Shown: in pieces, positions 16,921-24,147 of the stretch
How positions within the stretch are numbered: position 1 is the first letter of the stretch
Layout of the letters: every line of letters begins with the position of its first letter
Assembly (NCBI GenBank): GCA_964393895.1
Contig: CAYMWP010000050.1
Location: 1 to 29,008, forward strand
Direction: 5' to 3'
DNA length: 29,008 bases
Origin: B4-G1 sp964393895
GTDB taxonomy: Bacteria > Chloroflexota > Anaerolineae > B4-G1
Notes under the pieces: generated by a model
What the model saw: only the letters and a program-made list of their open reading frames with translations
What the model was told of the DNA's origin: nothing
Databases searched by the model: none
Made by a program: the position numbers and the translations under genes

Positions 16921-16949
16921 TTGCCTTCTTTGCCTCGCTCGGCTATAAT
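16921..16949 (+). promoter_or_regulatory. Candidate promoter giving a leaderless methyltransferase transcript
   Basis: TTGCCT (16921-16926), a 17-base spacer, then a perfect TATAAT (16944-16949). The ATG at 16957 is only 7 bases after the -10 box, so transcription would start at or next to the start codon. No ribosome site precedes the ATG. Confidence 0.55.
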
Positions 16950-16956
16950 CACCCTG

Positions 16957-17694
16957 ATGGACGAAGCAACGACCGAAAAGCTACTCGCTCTGAACCGCGA
17001 GTTCTACGCCGCCTTCGCCCGGCCTTTTGCCGGAAGCCGGCCGGCGTCGGATCCGGCTCTGACGGCCATTCTACCCCATATCCCCCAGCGCGCAAGAGTG
17101 CTGGACGTGGGCTGCGGCAACGGGCGGCTGGCGCTGTTGCTCGACCAGGAACGGCCCGGCGCGGCCTATCTGGGCCTGGACGCAGCGCCAGAGTTGATCG
17201 AAACGGCCCGTGCTCAGACCAAGCGGCTCACAAACATCTCGGCCCAGTTCCGCGTCGCCGACGTCACTCAATTGGACATTGCCCATCGGTCATTGGACAT
17301 TGCCCATTGGTCATTGATCACCTGCCTGGCTGTGCTGCATCACATCCCCGGCTTGGCCCTGCGCCTGCGCGTGCTGCGCGACTTGGCAGAACTACTGTCG
17401 CCAGACGGCCGCCTGATCCTCTCCACCTGGCAGTTCCTCAGCAGCGCCCGCATGCGGCGCAAGATCGTGGGCTGGGCCGAGATCGGCGTCCCGGAGGAGG
17501 CGCTTGAACCAGGCGACTACCTGCTAGATTGGAAGCGCGCCGGCCGGGGCTTGCGCTACTGTCACCTGGTGGACGAGACCGAAGTGGAGCAGTTGGCCGC
17601 CGCCAGCGGCCTCAGCGTGCGCCAGACCTTCCGCGCTGGCGGGCGGGAAGGGGATTTGAGCCTGTTCGCCATCCTCGAAAGTTTGCCAGCTTAA
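16957..17694 (+). CDS. Class I SAM-dependent methyltransferase
   Basis: A 245-residue cytosolic Rossmann-fold methyltransferase. Motif I is ARVLDVGCGNGRLALLLD, the acidic ribose-binding position follows in YLGLDAAPELIETAR, and the motif IV/V region reads LITCLAVLHHIPG, with LLSPDGRLILSTWQF after it. The C-terminal GLRYCHLVDETEVEQLAAASGL matches the layout of small tRNA U34 and Trm9/ALKBH8-type methyltransferases and of generic SAM methyltransferases. Given its position beside elp3, whose tRNA product cm5U is the substrate of Trm9-type enzymes, methylation of cm5U to mcm5U is an attractive but unproven role. The ATG at 16957 is preferred over a TTG at 16921 that lies in the promoter. A 21-bp tandem duplication sits inside the gene. 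Confidence 0.85.
   Translation: MDEATTEKLLALNREFYAAFARPFAGSRPASDPALTAILPHIPQRARVLDVGCGNGRLALLLDQERPGAAYLGLDAAPELIETARAQTKRLTNISAQFRVADVTQLDIAHRSLDIAHWSLITCLAVLHHIPGLALRLRVLRDLAELLSPDGRLILSTWQFLSSARMRRKIVGWAEIGVPEEALEPGDYLLDWKRAGRGLRYCHLVDETEVEQLAAASGLSVRQTFRAGGREGDLSLFAILESLPA
17271..17312. repeat. In-frame 21-bp tandem duplication within the methyltransferase gene
   Basis: Two 21-bp units (17271-17291 and 17292-17312) differ at one base and begin ATTGGACATTGCCCAT. They encode LDIAHRS and LDIAHWS in the loop before the LITCLAVLHHI strand, keeping the frame open. Confidence 0.85.
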
Positions 17695-17711
17695 CACTCG
17701 TCAAGTATAAT
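17684..17711 (+). promoter_or_regulatory. Candidate promoter of the SARP-type regulator
   Basis: TTGCCA (17684-17689), 16 bases, TATAAT (17706-17711). The start would be near 17718, about 14 bases before the ATG at 17732, and there is no clear Shine-Dalgarno site. The -35 lies in the last codons of the methyltransferase gene. Confidence 0.5.
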
Positions 17712-17731
17712 GAGCAAGCGACCAAGCTCAA

Positions 17732-19240
17732 ATGTTACGCATCCATCTACTCGGAAACCCCCAGATATTCGCCGGCGACGAGCCTCTGCCTCTACCGGCG
17801 CCGGCCAAAGCGTTCCTGCTATGGGCCTACCTGCTCCTGAGGCGCGCGCGCCCCGTTCCCCGCGAGCAACTCGCCTACGTCCTCTGGCCTGACGGGAGCG
17901 AGACCGAGGCGCGCGCCAACTTGCGTCGCCACCTGCACCTGTTGCGGAAGCAATTACCCGCGTCCTCCCGGGATGCAGACTGGATCCTGGCGACTCGCAG
18001 CACGCTCCAATGGAACCCTGACGTCGCTTATTGGCTGGATGTGGAGCTGCTCGACCAGTTCGTCGGGGAGACGGCGAGCGAGGAGCAGTGGACGGCGGTC
18101 ATTGACTGCTATCGCGGCGACCTGCTGGAAGGATTCTACGACGATTGGATATTGACCGAACGCTCCCGTTTGCACCTGCGGTACGTCCACATCCTGGAGC
18201 AGCGCATCGCGCTCCAAAAGGCACGGGGCGACCTGCGCGGGGCGATTCGCACGACACAGCACTTGCTGACCTGCGATCCCCTGCGCGAGGAACCTTACCG
18301 TTACCTGATGGAACTCTACTACCGCGCCGGCGACCGGGCGGCCGCCCTGCGCGAGTTCGAAAAGTGCGCCCACCTGCTACGCACCGAGTTGGAGACGGAA
18401 CCAATGCCAGAGACACTGTCCCTGCGCGACGCCATCCTCGAGGGAAGCGAACTCACACCGCCCCCCCCGCACGCCCCCGTGAGGCCGTCCCCGCCGGCTC
18501 CCGCTCAACTCGCTCACCGACCCGCTCGCCGCCGGCAGAGGTGGCGGTCAGCGCCCAAAAGCTGTTTCCTAGTCAGCGCTTTACTGATCCTGCTATCGCT
18601 GGCGGGGCTGTTTGCCTCGAACTTGCTACCGCCGTACCTCGCCGCCCCAACAGCCACGGCATCCATCTCCGGGCCAGATACGACTCAGGATACCTGGTTG
18701 AACGAAGAGACGCCCGACTTGCTCTACGACCCCGAGTACCCTGGCGACACGTTCGCCGCCTACCCTCAGGTCCACCTCCAGCACTTTAACTACCCCCAGG
18801 ACCGGGTCTTGATCCGCTTCGACCTGCGCTCAATCTCCTCCAACGCCACGATAAAGCAGGCCGTCTTTTACATCCACGTGACCGCTTTCACAAACGAGGA
18901 CCTGCCCGCTCCACTCCCGGCCACCGTGTCCGTCTTCCGCATACTGCATCCCTGGCAAGCAGAGACGGCCACCTTCATTGCCCCCTGGTCGCAGCCCGGT
19001 ATGGCTCCCGGTGTTGACTACGATGAGCGGTCGCTGGGTAGCCAATCCATCACCAACACCGCCTGGATCTCTATTGACGTGACCGCAGCGGCAAACGAAT
19101 GGCTGGCCCGCCCCGATAAGAATTGGGGATTGTTGCTAATGATCACAGAAGCGCCCCAGGGCGCTCATTACTGGGTGGACACCACCGACTATCCCTTGTC
19201 CAACCGCCGACCTCGGCTCGACCTGACGTACACCCACTGA
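17732..19240 (+). CDS. Membrane-anchored SARP/BTAD regulator with external DNRLRE-like domain
   Basis: A 502-residue protein with an unusual layout. Residues 1-100 are an OmpR/SARP-type winged helix (LRIHLLGNPQIFAG opening; LLLRRARPVPREQLAYVLWP; ARANLRRHLHLLRKQLP). Residues 100-235 are a bacterial transcriptional activator (BTAD) domain of TPR-like helices (IDCYRGDLLEGFYDDWI; EEPYRYLMELYYRAGDRAAALREFEKC). After a Pro-rich linker and a basic stretch (RPARRRQRWR, 263-272) there is one transmembrane helix (about 277-300), so the C-terminus is outside. Residues 310-500 read as a DNRLRE/disaggregatase-related beta-sandwich (DRVLIRFDLRSISSNATIKQAV; TAWISIDVTAAANEWL; NWGLLLMI; NRRPRLDLTYT). That suggests a one-component sensor linking an extracellular ligand, possibly polysaccharide, to transcription of the secreted genes downstream. 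Confidence 0.85.
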   Translation: MLRIHLLGNPQIFAGDEPLPLPAPAKAFLLWAYLLLRRARPVPREQLAYVLWPDGSETEARANLRRHLHLLRKQLPASSRDADWILATRSTLQWNPDVAYWLDVELLDQFVGETASEEQWTAVIDCYRGDLLEGFYDDWILTERSRLHLRYVHILEQRIALQKARGDLRGAIRTTQHLLTCDPLREEPYRYLMELYYRAGDRAAALREFEKCAHLLRTELETEPMPETLSLRDAILEGSELTPPPPHAPVRPSPPAPAQLAHRPARRRQRWRSAPKSCFLVSALLILLSLAGLFASNLLPPYLAAPTATASISGPDTTQDTWLNEETPDLLYDPEYPGDTFAAYPQVHLQHFNYPQDRVLIRFDLRSISSNATIKQAVFYIHVTAFTNEDLPAPLPATVSVFRILHPWQAETATFIAPWSQPGMAPGVDYDERSLGSQSITNTAWISIDVTAAANEWLARPDKNWGLLLMITEAPQGAHYWVDTTDYPLSNRRPRLDLTYTH

Positions 19241-19265
19241 TTCGGCCGCGCAGGCTCCCAGAGAC

Positions 19266-19363
19266 CCAAGGAACCGGGTTTTTGACCTTGTTGTAACTGC
19301 TCAGGCTATAGACCTCGGAGGTCTGGGTTCAGCGATTCGATAGCGAAAAACCTGGTTTCTTGG
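19266..19363. repeat. Nested inverted repeat with central AGACCTCGGAGGTCT palindrome
   Basis: Outer 18-bp arms (19266-19283 and 19346-19363; CCAAGGAACCGGGTTTTT against AAAAACCTGGTTTCTTGG) match at 16 of 18 positions. The perfect 15-bp palindrome at 19310-19324 lies between them. No flanking direct repeat was found. It lies in the 211-bp gap before the beta-helix gene. Confidence 0.7.
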
Positions 19364-19451
19364 CGAACGGACGCTGAGCGGATACTCCCAGGACGCTCGC
19401 ATGCTAAACTGATCCGTGAAAGGCACCTTACACTTCAAAGAGGAAAAACAA

Positions 19452-21005
19452 ATGAACATCAGACACGTACTACACCTCATAGTTGTACTGGCTAGCGCAT
19501 TTGGAGCCACCGGGCTGGTGGCGCGGGCCTCACCCTCCCCGCCCGCGCGCCCGCGCGCTCCCTCCGCCGACCTCTGCCCGCCGCTCGATCCGCCCAGTGG
19601 CCCCACCGTCACCGTCTCCACTGAGGCCGACCTGCGCGACCAAGCCCACAACGCCGCCCCCGGCACGACCATCCTGGTGGCCGCTGGAACCTACGACCTG
19701 CAGGACGCCCTTTGGGTGGTGAACGACGGCATTGCCATCCGCGGCGCGACCGGCGACCGGGACGACGTCGTCCTGGACGGCGGGGGAATGCTCGCCACCG
19801 GGCGCTATCACGTCATCGCCATCGGCGCCGACGACGTCACCGTCGCCGACCTGACCATCCGCAACGGTGACGAGCACGGCATCTCGGTACAGGGCAGCGA
19901 CCGCCCCACCCTTTACAACCTGCACATCGTGGATACCGGCTACCAACTGGTCAAGGTCAACCCCGTTGGCGACGGCAGCGAGGACGGGCTGCTGGCCTGC
20001 TCGCGCCTGGAATACACCACCACCTCGCCGGAGGATTACACCAACGGCATCAGCGCCCACGATGCCCACGATTGGACCGTGCGCGACAACGAGTGGTACC
20101 GCATCCGCACGCCGGGCAACGAGCCGGTCCCCACCATCCTCTTTTGGTCCGGCTCGTCGGGCACGGTGGTGGAGCGCAACCTGCTGGTAGATTGCTACCA
20201 GGGTATCTCCTTCGGCAATTATAGCCACGGCCCCGGCGATCACACCGGCGGCATCGTGCGCAACAACTTTATCTATGCCAGCCAGCCCCACGACGTGGTC
20301 ATCGAGATGGTTCACGCCACCGGCTGGCTGGTGGCGCACAACACCGCCCTGCTCCTCGACCCGGCAGCGGGCCTGACCTGGGGTATGGAGGCGCGCTGTG
20401 GAGACACCACGGGCGACTTTGCCTATAATCTGACCAATATGAGCGTCTTGACCAATCGAGAAGGCGCGCATGGTACCAGCACGGGAGATATCACCACCGC
20501 CCAGAGTAGCTGGTTCGAGGATGCCTCCAACGCCGACCTCCACCTGCGCTCCTCAGCCACGACCGCCATTGACCACGCCGCCACGCTGGCCGACGTCAGC
20601 GACGACTTTGACGGGGACGCCCGCCCCATCGGCAGCGCCCCGGACGTGGGCGCCGACGAATACGACTTTCCCCCGCCGGCCAGGGCGAGTGGCTTCCGCG
20701 TCAGTCGCGCCGTCACCGATTCCACCACCCTGACCGCCACGCTGATCTGGACCTCGCCCGCCGAGGCGGTCACGGCCACCCTGCGCTACTCTGGCGCGTT
20801 CATTGACGAGGATAACTGGGCCAGCGCCACGCTCCTGACCGACACTCTCCCCGGCAGCACAGAGACCTTTACCGCCACAGTGCCCTACGGGGGTGGGAGC
20901 ATCTATTTTGGGCACAGGTCGCAGGACACGCTTGGGCAATGGTCGGCTCCGGCCAACGCTTTCTGGCCGGCCTCTCACGTCTACTTGCCGTTGGTGTCGA
21001 GATAA
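19452..21005 (+). CDS. Secreted right-handed beta-helix protein with C-terminal YLPL tail
   Basis: A 517-residue exported protein. A signal peptide (NIRHVLHLIVVLASAFGATGLVARA, split here as a basic start then a hydrophobic core) precedes a Pro-rich linker and a parallel beta-helix (about 55-400) opening with VSTEADLRDQAHNAAPGT and TILVAAGTYDLQDALWV. Residues ~370-410 match the recalled 'choice-of-anchor Q' module (TAIDHAATLADVSDDFDGD and ARPIGSAPDVGADEYDF). A fibronectin-like beta-domain follows (about 415-505), and the protein ends HVYLPLVSR. The fold is shared by pectate lyases and many surface proteins; no catalytic residues are assignable. AGAGGA precedes the chosen ATG. It is the first secreted gene after the membrane regulator. 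Confidence 0.85.
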   Translation: MNIRHVLHLIVVLASAFGATGLVARASPSPPARPRAPSADLCPPLDPPSGPTVTVSTEADLRDQAHNAAPGTTILVAAGTYDLQDALWVVNDGIAIRGATGDRDDVVLDGGGMLATGRYHVIAIGADDVTVADLTIRNGDEHGISVQGSDRPTLYNLHIVDTGYQLVKVNPVGDGSEDGLLACSRLEYTTTSPEDYTNGISAHDAHDWTVRDNEWYRIRTPGNEPVPTILFWSGSSGTVVERNLLVDCYQGISFGNYSHGPGDHTGGIVRNNFIYASQPHDVVIEMVHATGWLVAHNTALLLDPAAGLTWGMEARCGDTTGDFAYNLTNMSVLTNREGAHGTSTGDITTAQSSWFEDASNADLHLRSSATTAIDHAATLADVSDDFDGDARPIGSAPDVGADEYDFPPPARASGFRVSRAVTDSTTLTATLIWTSPAEAVTATLRYSGAFIDEDNWASATLLTDTLPGSTETFTATVPYGGGSIYFGHRSQDTLGQWSAPANAFWPASHVYLPLVSR

Positions 21006-21009
21006 GGCA

Positions 21010-21057
21010 AGGTGCGACGCACTTTTACGCAACCGAAGGTTGCGCTGCGTCGCACCT
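21010..21057. repeat. Nested palindromic repeat, AGGTGCGACGCA/TGCGTCGCACCT
   Basis: Perfect 12-bp arms (21010-21021 and 21046-21057) enclose a small hairpin GCAACC-GAA-GGTTGC (21029-21043). It fills the 70-bp gap between two secreted-protein genes and could form a strong RNA stem just before the AAGGAGG site at 21059. Confidence 0.75.
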
Positions 21058-21075
21058 GAAGGAGGATAAAATAAA

Positions 21076-22458
21076 ATGAACCGCAGAAATATGATTCTCG
21101 TGACAATCGCTCTGGCGTTGGCGACCCTGGGCGCGGTGGGCCAATACCTCTCGCCTGCAACCCACGCCCAAAAGCCCATCGTCCCCGCCAGCGCCATCAC
21201 CTGGGTCCGCCCGGCCCGCTCCGACGACCTCACTCCCACCCTCTACCTGCCGCTCATCGCCAACGCCTATTCCCAGCGCATCTACTCCACCAGCCTCGTC
21301 TACCGAGGGGCCTTTGCCTACCCGCCCGGCGACGATTGGGCCTACAGCGCTCGCGCGTTGGCCTATTACGCCAGCGGCGACCCTGGCTCAAGCGACGGCT
21401 ACCCCGGCTCGCTTTATGCCACAGGCTTTGACCAGGACGATCTGGTGGCCGAGATCGCCATCCCTGAGCCGGTAATATCCAGTGATTTCGGCGACCTGCC
21501 CCAGGCCGCCATAATCCAGCCCCTGGCGGATATCACCGGCGGCTGGATAGGCAACTGCACGTACAACGACGACTGCCAATATCGAGAACTGGATGGCCTG
21601 GCCTATCTGCCCGCCGTGAACAAGATCGCCTGGAACCTGAACGACTGGTACAACGTCGGCGGCTACGACCAGGACTCGCTGGGATGGAGCGATCTCGACA
21701 TGAGCGGCGCCCAGGGCGTGTGGCACATCGGAGATCGCCCGTCGGATAACGATCTCTTTCACAACGCCAAAACGTGCAACTACCTCTTCCAGTCCCCCCA
21801 GAGCTTTGCCAGCGAGAACCTGGGCGGCAGGTCGCTCATCGCCGGCAACCACCGGGAAGCCGGGGCGCTGGGCGGTTCCCAGGGGCCGACGCTGTACGCA
21901 CTCGCCCCGTGGATGGACGGCAACCCGCCGGCCTCCGGGCAGAACCTGGACGCTTTGGCCCTGCTCTACTATCCCGAAATCGTCGAGTGCGTCTGGGAGG
22001 GCGATGAAGACATCAACGAACATCCCGACCCGGGCGTGTGCGATTTTCCCGACTATCGGGCTATGGATCATTGGAATGGCGGGGCCTGGGTGCAAAGTGG
22101 GGGGCAGAGCGCCGTGCTGATATTCGGGCGCAAGGGGTTGGGGGATAACTGCTACGGATCAACGGAGACGTGCGGCGCGGACCCCTGCGCTCCGTCTAGC
22201 GGATACCACGCCTACCCATATCAACCACAGATCTTGTTCTACGATCCAGAAGAGATAAAAGAAGCGCTCGCCGGAGCCAAAGAGCCGTGGGAGGTGCTGC
22301 CTTACCAAGTCTATGTCCCGACGGACGAGGTGTTCGGCGGCGAGTGTGCCACGCTGGGAGCCGCAACCTACGACCAGGAGAGAGGACTGCTGTACGTGGC
22401 CGAACGGGAAGCCGGGCCATCGGGAGAGACAGTGGTGCACGTGTGGAGCGTGCAGTAA
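21076..22458 (+). CDS. Secreted protein of an uncharacterised family, paralog 1, with internal YLPL motif
   Basis: A 460-residue exported protein not matched to a named family. A signal peptide (about 1-32, hydrophobic ILVTIALALATLGAVG) precedes LYLPLIANAY at residues 56-65, which is the motif found at the C-termini of neighbouring proteins. The body is shared with the next gene: VYRGAFAYPPGDDWAYS, ALAYYASGDPGSSDGYPGSL, VAEIAIPEPVIS, AAIIQPLADITGGW, DGLAYLPAVNKIAWN, LYALAPWMDGNPPASGQ, WNGGAWVQ and LLYVAEREAG. Regular short strands and GLxYxPxxxxL segments suggest a beta-propeller-like fold (inference). Four or more cysteines could form disulfides. RBS GGAGG is present. Function is unknown. 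Confidence 0.78.
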   Translation: MNRRNMILVTIALALATLGAVGQYLSPATHAQKPIVPASAITWVRPARSDDLTPTLYLPLIANAYSQRIYSTSLVYRGAFAYPPGDDWAYSARALAYYASGDPGSSDGYPGSLYATGFDQDDLVAEIAIPEPVISSDFGDLPQAAIIQPLADITGGWIGNCTYNDDCQYRELDGLAYLPAVNKIAWNLNDWYNVGGYDQDSLGWSDLDMSGAQGVWHIGDRPSDNDLFHNAKTCNYLFQSPQSFASENLGGRSLIAGNHREAGALGGSQGPTLYALAPWMDGNPPASGQNLDALALLYYPEIVECVWEGDEDINEHPDPGVCDFPDYRAMDHWNGGAWVQSGGQSAVLIFGRKGLGDNCYGSTETCGADPCAPSSGYHAYPYQPQILFYDPEEIKEALAGAKEPWEVLPYQVYVPTDEVFGGECATLGAATYDQERGLLYVAEREAGPSGETVVHVWSVQ

Positions 22459-22488
22459 AATTATCTTCTATGGTTACTACTCAGGTCA

Positions 22489-22630
22489 AGACCTCCGAGG
22501 TCTGCGACAGGCATTCTGCCCACTGCGACCGTCGAAAAAGGCCGGGATTTCACGCCTGAACGGGTTTTGCAAGACCTCGGAGGTCTGAGCGCGTGCCAGG
22601 CTGAGCAGATTTACAAACCTCGTAGGTCTT
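22489..22630. repeat. Cluster of AGACCTCSGAGGTCT palindromes
   Basis: Perfect 15-bp palindromes AGACCTCCGAGGTCT (22489-22503) and AGACCTCGGAGGTCT (22572-22586), plus a degenerate copy AAACCTCGTAGGTCTT (22615-22630), sit in the 251-bp gap between the two paralogous secreted genes. Nothing else was recognised in that gap. Confidence 0.75.
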
Positions 22631-22709
22631 GCTCCGGAATATTGAAAAGATACCGGCAACGTGGGCTACCGTGAACGGTCACAATCATAGTTATCACGAG
22701 GAAAGACCA

Positions 22710-24068
22710 ATGGAAAAGATCAAGCACCGCGCGCTTTCGATTTTCGTCATCACTCTAGTTTTGGCGAGCGTCTTGGCCTGCAACCTGCCCGGAGCGCCGG
22801 AAGCGGCAGATACTCCGGCTCCAACATCCGCCCTTCAGCCAGACAATACTCCCGCTCCACCTTCGGAAGCGGAGCCAACACACGCCCCGCCTCCGCCCCA
22901 GTCCGGCGACCTCATCCAACCCTCCGACCTGGTCTACCTGGGCGCGTTCCACCTGCCGGGCGACGCGCCCGACGAAGTCGGCTGGCTGTGGAGCGGCGAG
23001 GCTCTGGCCTATTACCCCGACGGCGACCCCGGCGGCCCCGACGACGGCTTCCCCGGCTCCCTCTTTGGCAGCGGCCACAACTGGAACCAGTACGTCTCCG
23101 AGATCAGCATCCCTGTGCCCGTCGTCTCCTCCGGCAAAAATCTGGAAGAGTTGAACACGGCCGCCACCTTGCAGCCCTTCCAGGACATCCGCGGCGGGCT
23201 GTTCGATTGGCCGCTGGAGCAACCCCGCGCCGGGTTGGAGTACCTGCCGCCGCAAGGCGAACAAGAGAGCGGCAAACTCTACTTCTGTTGGGCGCCGCAC
23301 CTGGACGAGGGAGCGACCAACCCATCCCACGGCTGGTGCGAGCTGGATCTCTCGAACCCGCAGCCGGCCGGGCCGTGGCGCATCGGCGAGTACTGGAATT
23401 ACGTAACGACCGACTATATCTTTGCCATTCCGCCGGCGTGGGCCGAAGCCTACACGCCGGGGATGCGCCTGGCGACGGGCCGCTACCGCGACGGCGGGCA
23501 GGGATCGCTGGGGCCTTCGCTCTTTGCCTACGGCCCGTGGAACGAGGGCAACCCACCCGCGCCGGGCGCGACGCTCCCGGCCATCCCCCTCCTCCTGTAC
23601 GGCGACGTCTACGAGGAAGGCGCCCCCGCGATGGACGGCTACGCCCATTCCGATCATTGGTCGGGTGGAGCGTGGCTCACCGTGGGCGATAAATCCGCCG
23701 TCGCCTTCGTCGGCACCAAGGGACTGGGGGAGACCTGGTACGGCTGCGCCGACGGCACCGTCTGGCCGGAGGAGCCGCCCTATCCACCCGAGTGTCCCGA
23801 ACGGGGCTGGTGGTCGGAGCAGTTCGCGGCCCAGATCATTCTTTACGATCCCGCCGGCCTGGTCGCCGTGGCCACCGGGGCGATTGAGACCTGGCAGCCG
23901 CAGCCCTACGCCGTGCTAGAGATCGAGGACGTGCTTTACAACGCCGATTTCGTGCTGCTCAACCACCTCGGCGCGGCCGCCTTTGACCGCGAGCGTGGCC
24001 TGTTGTACGTGCTAGAGCCGCTGGCCGACGAGGAAAGATCGCTGGTGCACGTGTGGAGAGTGGAGTAA
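22710..24068 (+). CDS. Secreted lipoprotein of an uncharacterised family, paralog 2
   Basis: A 452-residue predicted lipoprotein: basic start, hydrophobic FVITLVLASVLAC with lipobox cysteine near residue 24, and a Pro/Thr/Ala stalk (about 28-65). The body follows the pattern of the preceding gene: LVYLGAFHLPG, WSGEALAYYPDGDPGGPDDG, VSEISIPVPVVSSG, ATLQPFQDIRGG, LEYLPPQG, LFAYGPWNEGNPPAPG, HWSGGAWLTVGDKSAVAFVGTKG split by short linkers, and AAAFDRERGLLYVLEPLA. Both proteins end in VHVWxVx. The ATG at 22710 has GAGGAA seven bases upstream and begins the signal peptide; a longer frame from 22629 runs through a repeat region and is rejected. Function unknown. Confidence 0.8.
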   Translation: MEKIKHRALSIFVITLVLASVLACNLPGAPEAADTPAPTSALQPDNTPAPPSEAEPTHAPPPPQSGDLIQPSDLVYLGAFHLPGDAPDEVGWLWSGEALAYYPDGDPGGPDDGFPGSLFGSGHNWNQYVSEISIPVPVVSSGKNLEELNTAATLQPFQDIRGGLFDWPLEQPRAGLEYLPPQGEQESGKLYFCWAPHLDEGATNPSHGWCELDLSNPQPAGPWRIGEYWNYVTTDYIFAIPPAWAEAYTPGMRLATGRYRDGGQGSLGPSLFAYGPWNEGNPPAPGATLPAIPLLLYGDVYEEGAPAMDGYAHSDHWSGGAWLTVGDKSAVAFVGTKGLGETWYGCADGTVWPEEPPYPPECPERGWWSEQFAAQIILYDPAGLVAVATGAIETWQPQPYAVLEIEDVLYNADFVLLNHLGAAAFDRERGLLYVLEPLADEERSLVHVWRVE

Positions 24069-24147
24069 AAAAAGTTTGCAGGTTTGCAAGTGTACGAGTG
24101 AGCAAATCGTAAATCCCGCTAACCTATGTTTTAAGGAGACAAGTCAA

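Noticed and set aside
19241..19451. A true transposable element with target duplication at 19.3 kb
   Set aside because: The outer inverted repeats are clear, but no flanking direct repeat could be found, so I list it only as a repeat.
22629..22709. A longer N-terminus for the lipoprotein gene
   Set aside because: It starts in a repeat region and would place 27 residues before a clear lipoprotein signal peptide.
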